Of a DNA stretch of 64,000 nt, positions 37,642-46,924 are shown piece after piece. The stretch spans positions 80,218 to 144,217 of the forward strand of contig JAUSAX010000013.1 of the NCBI GenBank assembly GCA_030652315.1, written 5' to 3'. Numbering within the stretch: position 1 is the stretch's first letter; each line of letters opens with the position of its first letter. Source of the stretch: Afipia sp. (lineage in GTDB: Bacteria > Pseudomonadota > Alphaproteobacteria > Rhizobiales > Xanthobacteraceae). The translations under genes and the position numbers were made by a program. Under the pieces are notes generated by a model, which had not been told where the DNA came from, did no database searches, and saw only the letters and a program-made list of their open reading frames with translations.

Positions 37642-38772
37642 GTGGATATTGAATTTTCGGAAGAACAGGAACTCCTGCGCAGCAGCATTCAGCGGTTGCT
37701 GCGTGACCAGTACGATTTCGACACGCGTCGCAAGATCGTCGCGACGGAAGAGGGCTGGAGTAGAAAGCACTGGAACGCCTTCGCAGAACTCGGTTTGCTG
37801 GCGGCTCCGTTTGCCGAGGCGGCCGGCGGGCTGGGCGGCGGACCGCTGGCGACGATGATCGTGATGCAGGAGTTCGGCCGGCATCTCGTGGTCGAGCCCT
37901 TCTTCGAGACCGTCGTGCTGGCAGGTGGTTTGATCGAACACGCGGGTTCAGACGCGCAGCGCGAGGAATTTCTGCCGCCGATCATGGCGGGTGAGGCAAT
38001 CTGGGCGCTGGCTTGGACCGAAGGCAAGTCGCGCTATGATCTCAACAATGTCGCGACGACCGCGAAGCGCAGCGGGGACACATATGTTCTGAACGGCGCG
38101 AAGGCCGCCGTGATCGGTGCGCCGTGGGCAGACAAGCTGATCGTTTCAGCGCGCACCCTGGGTGGGCCGCGCGACCATGCCGGCGTCAGCCTGTTCATTG
38201 TCGATCGGCAGTCGGCGGGGCTTCACCTGCAAAGCTTCAAGACCATTGATGGGCGTCGTGCGGCCGAAATTACGCTCAAGGACGTCAGTGTCCCTGCGAG
38301 CTGTCTGCTCGGGGCGGAAGGAAAGGGTGTCGCGGCTCTGGAAGCGTGCCGTGACCGCGCGATTGCGGCGCTGTGCGCCGAGGCTACCGGCGCTATGGGC
38401 GAACTCAATGCGGCGACGCTCGAATACACCAAGACGCGCAAACAGTTTGGGGTGGCGCTGGGCACATTCCAGGTGTTGCAGCACCGTATGGTGGATATGT
38501 TCATTGCCCTGGAGGAGGCGACGTCGCTGTCTCAGCACTTGAACCTGACCATGGCTGAGGGCGATCAACTGGCCTCTAAACTTGCTTCGGGTGCGAAGTC
38601 CAAGATTGGCGAGGCGGCACGCTTTGTCGGCGAGCAGGCGATACAACTCCATGGCGGCATGGGCATGAGCGACGAACTGAACGTCGGTCACTATTTCAAG
38701 CGCATCGCATCGATCAACATCCAGTTCGGCGACCCGACCTATCACCTGCTGCGCTACGCTCGCGCAGCCTGA
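37642..38772 (+). CDS. acyl-CoA dehydrogenase (second of a pair)
   Basis: The 376-residue protein has the family fold: 'WALAWTEGKSRYDLNNV', 'YVLNGAKAAVIGAPWADKLIV', and C-terminal 'AIQLHGGMGMSDELNVGHYFKRI'. It is less conserved in the FAD region than its neighbour, as one partner of heteromeric dehydrogenases often is. The GTG start lacks a strong ribosome site, so coupling to the upstream gene is likely. The thiolase gene follows after 153 bases. Confidence 0.9.
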   Translation: MDIEFSEEQELLRSSIQRLLRDQYDFDTRRKIVATEEGWSRKHWNAFAELGLLAAPFAEAAGGLGGGPLATMIVMQEFGRHLVVEPFFETVVLAGGLIEHAGSDAQREEFLPPIMAGEAIWALAWTEGKSRYDLNNVATTAKRSGDTYVLNGAKAAVIGAPWADKLIVSARTLGGPRDHAGVSLFIVDRQSAGLHLQSFKTIDGRRAAEITLKDVSVPASCLLGAEGKGVAALEACRDRAIAALCAEATGAMGELNAATLEYTKTRKQFGVALGTFQVLQHRMVDMFIALEEATSLSQHLNLTMAEGDQLASKLASGAKSKIGEAARFVGEQAIQLHGGMGMSDELNVGHYFKRIASINIQFGDPTYHLLRYARAA

Positions 38773-38853
38773 CCTTTGATCGCAACATGACGGAATTTTC
38801 GGCATAGCAGCCTTGCTGAGGCTAGCGGCGCTTCTATTGAATGATGATTATCA

Positions 38854-38879
38854 TATAATGGGACGTTCACCTAGAGTCC
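38854..38879 (+). promoter_or_regulatory. candidate -10 element and degenerate operator before the thiolase
   Basis: TATAAT at 38854-38859 overlaps a short palindrome ATGATTATCAT (38844-38854), and CGTTC-ACCTAGA-GTCC at 38864-38879 is a poor match to the 17-bp HxlR-cluster motif. A separate promoter for the thiolase is possible; no good -35 is visible. Confidence 0.3.
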
Positions 38880-38925
38880 GCGCGCAAACCTGATTGGGTC
38901 GGCTCACATCCCGGAGGTTCACCGA

Positions 38926-40110
<1,185 letters not shown>

Positions 40111-40149
40111 GCGGACTACGGCGTTGGTCTCCCTGATTTGCGTCTTAAC

Positions 40150-40179
40150 AGGCCCGGCTACCGAAAGGTCGCCGGGCCT
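40150..40179 (+). terminator. terminator after the thiolase
   Basis: AGGCCCGGC and GCCGGGCCT pair, with an inner ACC-GAAA-GGT extension, followed by CCTTTAT. It closes the beta-oxidation operon. Confidence 0.65.
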
Positions 40180-40288
40180 CCTTTATCGAGAGCGGCGCAA
40201 AAGCAAAATATTTCACGTCCAGCCCGAACAAAACTCCGCTTGATACGTTGCAAGGTGTCGATCAATATTTGGCATCGATCCCGAACGA

Positions 40289-41053
40289 TTGGGTGCGGAT
40301 GTGTTGCGACGCAAGAGCATTGCTTTATCGCTGATCTCGCTCACCATGGTTTCCGGCGGGCTCGTCTTGGGCCAAACGACGACGACGACGACCAGCGCAC
40401 AAACTACGCAAACCGACAAGCCGCAGGACGGGGCTACTCAGGCAACGGGCGCGATTCCGTCGAAGTCTGAGCTGATCAATGCCGCGCCGGTGCAGCCGGC
40501 AGAGGCGACACCTACTCCAGTCCCAGCCCCGTTGTCTCCTGCGGAGCAGAAAGCTGCCGATACCAAAGCCGCTCTTGACGCGCTGCTCGCCGAAGCGACG
40601 GCGTTGAAGACGAGTTATGAAAACTCAAGGCGAAGCAGGAATAAGACGCCGGTATCGCTGTCTACATTCCGGAGCATGGAATTACGCCTTCAAATGGCCG
40701 CCGCGGCAGATCCGGCAAATGCGCCGGCGCTTGATATGGCCAATGCCATGCGCATGATCCAATACGGAATTCTTCAGCCATCCGTTCAGATCGCTGCCGT
40801 CGCCAACCGTGGGCTTTATGCCCACGAGATGGGGCAGCGGATGCGGGATGATGGAATGAAGGTTGAGGCTTCAGGCCGCGGAAACAGTACGGTCCGCTTT
40901 GTGTCGCCGCAGATGACCCGGCAGATGGCCATGCAATTGGTCGAGACAGCGAAGATTCCGGAGCAGGCCAGGGCCTTGCAGTTCAGGCGGGTGGTCTTCA
41001 GCAGCGGCCGCCGCTCCTGGACCTACGACGTCGCGCGCGGAAGACTGCGCTAA
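40289..41053 (+). CDS. secreted protein of unknown function
   Basis: Up to 254 residues. An N-terminal signal sequence ('IALSLISLTMVSGGLVLG') is followed by a Thr/Gln/Pro-rich spacer ('TTTTTTSAQTTQT') of about 60 residues, a helical segment with 'PAEQKAADTKAALDALLAEATAL', and a C-terminal alpha/beta region ending 'SSGRRSWTYDVARGRLR'. I recognise no family. The start may be TTG 40289 or GTG 40301. It ends before a strong bidirectional terminator that it shares with the DUF1236 gene. Confidence 0.6.
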   Translation: MGADVLRRKSIALSLISLTMVSGGLVLGQTTTTTTSAQTTQTDKPQDGATQATGAIPSKSELINAAPVQPAEATPTPVPAPLSPAEQKAADTKAALDALLAEATALKTSYENSRRSRNKTPVSLSTFRSMELRLQMAAAADPANAPALDMANAMRMIQYGILQPSVQIAAVANRGLYAHEMGQRMRDDGMKVEASGRGNSTVRFVSPQMTRQMAMQLVETAKIPEQARALQFRRVVFSSGRRSWTYDVARGRLR

Positions 41054-41079
41054 ATCTCAGGCGCGACATTCAATGCAGA

Positions 41080-41112
41080 AAAAGGCCGGTCGATTGGACC
41101 GGCCTTTTTTTT
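41080..41112. terminator. strong bidirectional terminator
   Basis: AAAAAGGCCGGTC-GATTG-GACCGGCCTTTTTTTT is a GC-rich stem with A-tract before and T-tract after. It lies between converging genes and should end both transcripts. Confidence 0.9.
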
Positions 41113-41129
41113 GGCGCGCTTCGTTCTGC

Positions 41130-41792
41130 TTACGCCTCGAGAACTGCGACGATTTCGAGCGTACGCGGATTCACAACTATGATTTCACCGTTGACGAGGA
41201 AGAACTCATAACCGCGCCAAGCGGGATAGATCGTGATGACCTCAGCAGGAAGCGGGTGGAAGCCCACTGTTCGCGGTACCCGCGTGCCGACCGAGATCGA
41301 GAAGTTGATATTCGTCACAGGCTTGATGTTCTGCTTGGTAATCGATGTGCGGATCGTCGTGCGCTGTTCGGTAGACAGCTTCGCGCCGGCGCCGGCCTGT
41401 CCCGTCGTTGCGCCGGCTTTGCCTTCGCCGGCATTCTTCTGGTCGGCCTTCATGCCGTCCTTCTCAGCGGCGTCCTTCCGGTCGGTCTTCATGCCATCCT
41501 TGGACTTGTCCATGTTCGTCTCGGATGCGGCCTTGCCGCCCTTCGGATCGCGGGTCGTTTCCGCGCCCTTCGACTTCATTCCGTCCTTGTCCTGCGCGCG
41601 CTGCCCCTTCATCTCGCCGGCCGGTGCTTCGCGATTCATCGGCGCAGCCCTCTCTGCAGGAGCGCCTGCGGACGGTGCGGGCTGCGATGCGGCAGGAGCG
41701 TTAGGTGCGTTGGTCGGCGCTTGCGCCGACGCCAATCCCGCGCTGCCGATCAGGGCGGCCGTCGCGACGGTCATCAAAAGCTTGGTCTTCAT
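41130..41792 (-). CDS. secreted DUF1236 domain protein
   Basis: The 220-residue protein has a signal peptide ('LLMTVATAALIGSAGLASAQA'), a charged low-complexity middle rich in Lys, Asp, Gly and Met ('DKDGMKSKGAETTRDPKGGK'), and a C-terminal DUF1236 domain: 'VTNINFSISVGTRVPRTV' and 'YPAWRGYEFFLVNGEIIVV'. DUF1236 proteins are frequent in Bradyrhizobium relatives and have no settled function; the middle resembles hydrophilic stress proteins. AGGAGG lies before the ATG. An EcfG-type promoter sits 32 bases upstream, so general stress control is likely. Confidence 0.8.
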   Translation of the reverse strand: MKTKLLMTVATAALIGSAGLASAQAPTNAPNAPAASQPAPSAGAPAERAAPMNREAPAGEMKGQRAQDKDGMKSKGAETTRDPKGGKAASETNMDKSKDGMKTDRKDAAEKDGMKADQKNAGEGKAGATTGQAGAGAKLSTEQRTTIRTSITKQNIKPVTNINFSISVGTRVPRTVGFHPLPAEVITIYPAWRGYEFFLVNGEIIVVNPRTLEIVAVLEA

Positions 41793-41823
41793 GTCATCCT
41801 CCTCGTTATCTGCCCGGGGCTTT

Positions 41824-41848
41824 AACGAGAAGCGACCAGCTCTGTTCC
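41824..41848 (-). promoter_or_regulatory. EcfG-type (general stress) promoter
   Basis: On the minus strand GGAAC (41848-41844), 16 bases, then CGTT (41827-41824, extended CGTTAAA) matches the alphaproteobacterial sigma-EcfG consensus GGAAC-N16/17-CGTT exactly. Transcription would start around 41815, about 23 bases before the DUF1236 ATG. Confidence 0.7.
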
Positions 41849-41923
41849 GTTCAGAAACGCGATGTTGCGTGAACAGCCGTTCATACGGAACATTTTGCGG
41901 AACAGGCGCGGAATTTTTTCAGA

Positions 41924-43180
41924 TCACAGAGCGTCCGGTGTTCGTGCGCGATACGTATAGGCATGCGCTGCCGCGAACATCGCCCACATGATACCCAGCA
42001 TCATCCAGAAATGGCGCCAGTGGTCGATATCGATGACGAAGGCTTCGCAGACGGTGCCAAAGAACGCGGAAAAGATCGCGAGATAGGTCCGCTGCCATGG
42101 CACGCGCACGAAGATCAGCTTGAAACCCATGATCACGGTGATGAACACGAGCGCGGGAAAGCAGACCCCTGCGATCCAGCCGCCCGACATGAACGCATTC
42201 AGGAATGAGTTGTGGGTGTCCTCGGGAAAGAAATTCGAGACTTGAAGGGGGCCGATCCCGAGCGGACGTTCGAGGGCCATCTGGAAGCCGAGTGCGTGAC
42301 GCCCGAAACGTCCGAAGCGGCCGCTGTCATAGCTTTGCTGAAAGCTCGCACGCTCCTTGAAGAGGCCGCTAACCGATTCGAACGACAGCAACAGGACGAG
42401 AAGCAGTGCAGCGCAGATAGCCGCCGCGATCGCAACGGTCACGATGCGAGTGCGCTGAGCCTGCGAAGGCGTGGTGATATACATCAGTATCAGCATGAAG
42501 CCCGAGCAAGCCACCAACTGGCCCCAGGACGCGCGCGAGAAGGCCAGCAGCACGGCGAGGCTTACAATTCCCAGCCCAATCGCGCTGCGGAGTGACTTCC
42601 AGAAAGACTGCGTTACGACTGTTTGCAGCAGGAACAGCGCCGGCAGGATCAGGTAGGCGCCCAGCACGTTGGGGTCCTTAAACGTCCCGCGCGCACGGCT
42701 GTACAGCGTGAAGAGATCGTAGCCGCCGCTCCCCGCGAGATGGAAGTATCCGGCGATGCCGGCGAGGGACGCGATCAGGGCCCCAAAAATGAGGCCGCGT
42801 CGAAGGGATTCAAGTCTGTCGGCGGTGTCCTCGGACAGAACCATCGCGAAAAACAGGGCTGTGATAGCCAGGTACCAGGACGTGAGAATCCAGTTCAGAA
42901 TTTCCTTTTTGTCCAGCAGGTAGACGGAGCAGATCGTATAGCCCATGTTGAGAAGGAACAGCAGGATCAAAAGCGGAATGAAGACTGGGCGCATCCGCAA
43001 GCCGGTGGCAAAGAAGAAGATGACCGACGCCAGCGTGACAAGTTCGTAAGGACTTGGTTCGATGAAAACGATCGCTCCACCGACGCCGACGGCCCACATC
43101 AACGCACGCTGGATCGCCGCGATGCGGGGCGGCGTCACGGTGGCGGGGAGAGCGTAGTCTGTCGCGGCAAGTGAAGCCAT
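41924..43180 (-). CDS. O-antigen ligase/polymerase family membrane protein
   Basis: This 418-residue protein has about 11 hydrophobic helices and the Wzy_C region 'GIGPLQVSNFFPEDTHNSFLNAFMSGG', with the conserved 'HN' near a large periplasmic loop. In a Wzx/Wzy-type exopolysaccharide locus it is best read as the repeat-unit polymerase (ExoQ-like). It is the last of four minus-strand genes: OPX, GT4, initiating transferase and this one. It differs from the ligase at 13400 in length and context. Confidence 0.78.
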   Translation of the reverse strand: MASLAATDYALPATVTPPRIAAIQRALMWAVGVGGAIVFIEPSPYELVTLASVIFFFATGLRMRPVFIPLLILLFLLNMGYTICSVYLLDKKEILNWILTSWYLAITALFFAMVLSEDTADRLESLRRGLIFGALIASLAGIAGYFHLAGSGGYDLFTLYSRARGTFKDPNVLGAYLILPALFLLQTVVTQSFWKSLRSAIGLGIVSLAVLLAFSRASWGQLVACSGFMLILMYITTPSQAQRTRIVTVAIAAAICAALLLVLLLSFESVSGLFKERASFQQSYDSGRFGRFGRHALGFQMALERPLGIGPLQVSNFFPEDTHNSFLNAFMSGGWIAGVCFPALVFITVIMGFKLIFVRVPWQRTYLAIFSAFFGTVCEAFVIDIDHWRHFWMMLGIMWAMFAAAHAYTYRARTPDAL

Positions 43181-43271
43181 GCGAACCGGAATCCTCTTCG
43201 CGCCTTCTGCGCGTCAGGTCAGTGATTTGAGCACGATGCCAGAAAACGCTTCGCGCTTTCCAGCATCCTGA

Positions 43272-44822
43272 TCAGTATGCGTTCTCGCCCTTGATGAGTG
43301 CGAACGGCGTCTTGAAGAGGATGTAGAGGTCGAAGAGGACCGACCAGTTCTCGATGTAGTAAAGATCGAACTCGACACGCTTCTGGATCTTTTCGTCGGT
43401 ATCGACCTCGCCGCGCCAGCCGTTGATCTGCGCCCAGCCGGTGATCCCGGGTTTGACGCGATGGCGTGCGAAGTATCCGTCGACGGCCTCGTCGAACAGG
43501 CGGCTCTGTAGTTTGCCCTGCACCGCATGCGGGCGCGGACCGACCAGCGAGAGATTACCCTTGAAGACGACGTTGAACAGCTGCGGCAACTCGTCAAGAC
43601 TGGTCTTGCGAATGAAACGGCCGACCCGGGTGACACGCTTGTCGCCCTTGGTCACGACCTTCGAGGCCAGCGGATCGGCCTGATCGTGAAACAGCGAGCG
43701 AAACTTGAAAACATCGATACGTTCATTGTTGAAGCCGTAGCGCTTCTGCAGGAACAGCACCGGACCGGGACTGTCGAGCTTGATCGCCAGTGCGACGAGC
43801 GCCATGACCGGCGCAAGCAGGACGAGAATGATCGCGCCGACGACGCGATCGAACGCCGACTTCAAGACCATGTCCCAGTCGGTGATCGGTTGTTCGAACA
43901 CGTCGAGGGTTGGGACCTTGCCGAGATACGAGTAGGAGCGCGGACGGAAGCGCAGCTTGTTGGTGTGCGCCGACAAACGAATATCGACGGGCAGTACCCA
44001 CAGCTTCTTCAGCATTTCCAGGATGCGGGTTTCGGCCGAAATGGGCAGCGCGAACAGCACCAGATCGATCCGGGTGCGGCGGGCGAATTCAACGATATCG
44101 TCGATCTTGCCGAGCTTCGGCTGCCCCTCGCAGGTTTCCAGTGCGCGCGAGTCATTGCGATCGTCGAACACACCGAGAATCTGAATGTCGGAGTCGTCCT
44201 GCGCATTGAGTGCACGGATCAGATTTTCGCCGTTCTGGTCGGAGCCGACGATGATCGTTCGCCGGTCGAGCCGTCCATCGCGGGCCCAGCGGCGAACCAG
44301 TGCGCGCAACACCAGCCGTTCCGCAAACAGTGCGGACAGTCCGACGAAGAAGAACGCCGAGAGCCAGACGCGGGAGATCGTGTCGCCAAGCTTAGCGAAG
44401 AAAGACGCCCCAATGAACAGCAGGAAAACGAGCGCCCATGACGATGCCATGCGCGTCATCTGGCGAAGCTGGCCGCGGAAAACTTGTACGTCGTAGATTT
44501 CAGCGGCCTGGAAGCTGATGACCGCGCAGGCGGCGACGCCGAACACGGCTGCGGCATACGGCCATGAAAAGCCGGCGCCCGGCATCACGTACCAGAAATA
44601 CAATCCGAGCCCGACAACGCTGAGCAGCAGGAAATCAACGATCCGTACGACGCCGCTGATGACGACCGTCGAATAAGCCTTGCTGACCTTTTCGTTGGTC
44701 ACCGCGAGGGCGGCTGGCGACAGCCGCTTGCGGCGCTCCGCCCGAGGCGTGCCATCGGCAGCGCTCATCGTGGCTGCTCCCGTGGCAGCGTTCATCATCG
44801 TCCGGACGTCGATCGGTTCCAC
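43272..44822 (-). CDS. undecaprenyl-phosphate glucose phosphotransferase (WcaJ/UppE-like)
   Basis: The 516-residue polyprenyl phosphate hexose-1-phosphate transferase starts the exopolysaccharide by moving sugar-1-phosphate onto undecaprenyl phosphate. Four N-terminal helices ('[19 protein letters not shown]' and others) are followed by a Rossmann-like domain ('[19 protein letters not shown]') and the C-terminal catalytic domain: a re-entrant helix '[20 protein letters not shown]', '[20 protein letters not shown]' and '[18 protein letters not shown]'. Length and layout match WcaJ and rhizobial UppE. It lies 114 bases after the GT4 gene. Confidence 0.93.
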   Translation of the reverse strand: MEPIDVRTMMNAATGAATMSAADGTPRAERRKRLSPAALAVTNEKVSKAYSTVVISGVVRIVDFLLLSVVGLGLYFWYVMPGAGFSWPYAAAVFGVAACAVISFQAAEIYDVQVFRGQLRQMTRMASSWALVFLLFIGASFFAKLGDTISRVWLSAFFFVGLSALFAERLVLRALVRRWARDGRLDRRTIIVGSDQNGENLIRALNAQDDSDIQILGVFDDRNDSRALETCEGQPKLGKIDDIVEFARRTRIDLVLFALPISAETRILEMLKKLWVLPVDIRLSAHTNKLRFRPRSYSYLGKVPTLDVFEQPITDWDMVLKSAFDRVVGAIILVLLAPVMALVALAIKLDSPGPVLFLQKRYGFNNERIDVFKFRSLFHDQADPLASKVVTKGDKRVTRVGRFIRKTSLDELPQLFNVVFKGNLSLVGPRPHAVQGKLQSRLFDEAVDGYFARHRVKPGITGWAQINGWRGEVDTDEKIQKRVEFDLYYIENWSVLFDLYILFKTPFALIKGENAY

Positions 44823-44936
44823 GGCAAAATTTCCGTTGCTATGCCGTCATGTAGCGACGGGCCAAGGGGAACCAAGGTTCCCAGCCTCTTGCGTAGCCAA
44901 CAAATCGGAAGAATTGGTTATCTCGATATAGATAGG

Positions 44937-46070
44937 TTAACGCGCGTTGAACGCGTCGCGATACCCGTTGAGCACGCCGTCAACCATCGCCTTCTGCGAG
45001 AAGTGAACGAAGATGCGTTCCCGCAGGTTCCGGGCGCGTTCGCGAGTCGCGTCCATGTTCGCCAGTGCGCTTTCGATTGCGTCCGCCATCGCGCCGATGC
45101 TGTTGGCCACGAACAGCCCGCCGGTATGCGGGCCAAGGATCTCCGGAATACCGCCGACGCTAGCGGCGATCATCGGGATACCGGCGGCGGCTGCCTCGAT
45201 AACAACGTAAGGCATCGAGTCGCCGCGCGAGGGGACAACCAGCAGCTTGCCCTTGGAGAAACCAAAGCGAGCCCTTACGTGGCCGATAAACCGTACGGCC
45301 TCGCCGAGGTTCAGGCTGCTGACGAGCGCTTTCAGGGCCTCGGTCTCTTCGCCGTCGCCCGCGAGTGTCAGCGTGATGGGTTTCCCGTCGGCCCGAAGCC
45401 GGGCGACTGCCTGAATCAGCAAATCCGCGCCCTTGATCTCGCGGAATTCACCGACATAGACGAGATCGGTCGCGTCCTCCGAAACTGGGACCGGATCGAA
45501 TTCGGATGCGGTTACGCCGTTAAACACACAGCGGATCAGGCCTGCGGGCTTGCCGATAACGCGCTGGTAAGTGTCGCGCGCAAACGCGCTTTCGAACAGA
45601 AACAGTTCGGTCCGGTTCATCAGCGCGCGTTCCATTCGCCCATAGACGGCGCCTTTGAGCGTACCCGGTGGATAGTGCAGGGACCCGCCGTGCGGGGTGT
45701 AGACCCGGATCGCCTTCTTCGATTTGCCCTTCATGCGCACGAAGGCACCGGCTTTCGCGCCATGCCCGTGCAGGACGTCCAGCTTGAGCGACCGGGCCAG
45801 GCGAAGGAAATGCAGCGACGTCACGCTATCGACGGGATGAGGTTCGCGACGGATGGCGAGACGATAGACACCAAGCTTGAGCTTGGGGCCGATCTCTTTC
45901 AGAGCCGCGTCAGCTCGCTCGCCGCCGGTGAGGCTATCAGCGAGAATCCCGACTGAATGCCCGCGTTCGGCTTGTCCAACAGCAAGATCCAGAATGTGAC
46001 GGAAAATTCCACCGACGGGCGCGCGGACGGCGTGCAGGATGCGCAGCGGGGAGTCGGGCGTTTCGGGCAT
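44937..46070 (-). CDS. GT4 family glycosyltransferase (exopolysaccharide)
   Basis: The 377-residue protein has the GT-B features of family 4: 'LRILHAVRAPVGGIFRHILDLA', donor-binding 'LVYVGEFREIKGADLLIQAV', and the EX7E region in 'VVPSRGDSMPYVVIEAAAAGIP', where the first glutamate is replaced by aspartate. It starts two bases after the OPX stop, so translation is coupled. It would add the second sugar to the lipid-linked primer made by the neighbouring transferase. Confidence 0.87.
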   Translation of the reverse strand: MPETPDSPLRILHAVRAPVGGIFRHILDLAVGQAERGHSVGILADSLTGGERADAALKEIGPKLKLGVYRLAIRREPHPVDSVTSLHFLRLARSLKLDVLHGHGAKAGAFVRMKGKSKKAIRVYTPHGGSLHYPPGTLKGAVYGRMERALMNRTELFLFESAFARDTYQRVIGKPAGLIRCVFNGVTASEFDPVPVSEDATDLVYVGEFREIKGADLLIQAVARLRADGKPITLTLAGDGEETEALKALVSSLNLGEAVRFIGHVRARFGFSKGKLLVVPSRGDSMPYVVIEAAAAGIPMIAASVGGIPEILGPHTGGLFVANSIGAMADAIESALANMDATRERARNLRERIFVHFSQKAMVDGVLNGYRDAFNAR

Positions 46071-46072
46071 CG

Positions 46073-46729
46073 TCAGAACCAGCGTTCGGCGACAACGACC
46101 GTGTCCCCGGGTTTCAGGAGCGTACCAGGCGGTACGACAGCCTGAGCGGTACCAACTTCGCCCATCCGGGTTAATTTGATGCTGCTTCGCAAGGCGCGGG
46201 GCGTGAAGCCGCCGGCAATGGCGACGGCGCTCTCGACCGTCATGTTGGGCACATACGGATATTGGCCGGGCGCGGCGACTTCACCCAAAATGAAGAATGG
46301 CCGGTACGTTTCAACCTCCACCGCGACATAAGGTTCGCGCAGATAGCCATTCCTCAAGCGGGACGTGACTGCGGCGGCCAGTCCGTTCGGCGTCAGACCC
46401 CGTGCGTGAACCGCGCCGATCAGCGGCATCGTGATCGAGCCGCCTGCATCAACGGCGTACGTGTTGGTAAGGCCCTCTTGCCCGTACACGACGATGCGCA
46501 GCCGATCACCGGCGTTGAGGCGATAGGGTTCGTCGTGAGCGGCGTAGCTGTAGACAGGCGGGGCCGGCGTTGTTGCGACGCTCACGGCACGTATTGGCTG
46601 GACCAGACCATAGGCAACCGCATCAAGGCTGCCGTTGTCGATAACCGCCACCGGCGCAGCCGTCCGCATGCAGCCCGACACCACGAGCGCAAGGAGAAGA
46701 CAGGTGAGGCGCGCGCGGCTGCGCTGCAT
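46073..46729 (-). CDS. polysaccharide export (OPX/Wza-like) lipoprotein
   Basis: About 218 residues. The lipobox 'LVVSGC' ends the signal peptide. The Poly_export domain runs from 'YRLNAGDRLRIVVYGQEGLT' to 'REPYVAVEVETYRPFFILGEV', and an SLBB segment follows ('PGQYPYVPNMTVESAVAIAGG'). It should form the periplasm-to-surface part of the export path. It is much shorter than Wza, lacking the C-terminal helix that makes the outer-membrane pore, so another outer-membrane partner may be required. I use ATG 46729; the track's TTG is four codons earlier. Confidence 0.88.
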   Translation of the reverse strand: MQRSRARLTCLLLALVVSGCMRTAAPVAVIDNGSLDAVAYGLVQPIRAVSVATTPAPPVYSYAAHDEPYRLNAGDRLRIVVYGQEGLTNTYAVDAGGSITMPLIGAVHARGLTPNGLAAAVTSRLRNGYLREPYVAVEVETYRPFFILGEVAAPGQYPYVPNMTVESAVAIAGGFTPRALRSSIKLTRMGEVGTAQAVVPPGTLLKPGDTVVVAERWF

Positions 46730-46741
46730 GGGGAAATCCAA

Positions 46742-46924
46742 GTAAGTATAGATTCTGATTAAGGACTTTCATGGTTAATAAAGCGTAACGCGCGTGCTGC
46801 GTTGCAGCCAAAACCAAGGTCGCGAGCGCTCCGATTAACCCGGCAGCAACCTTAATAGACTGTAATCGCGCCGGAGAAGACCAGCATTCGATTCAGTGCA
46901 GTAGCGTTCGGTGGAGAGTGTTCG
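46742..46924. other. divergent promoter region of the exopolysaccharide locus
   Basis: This 183-base gap separates the OPX-led minus-strand operon from the plus-strand chain-length gene and must hold both promoters. It contains AT-rich stretches (AGTATAGATTCTGATTAAGG) but I cannot assign boxes. Confidence 0.4.
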
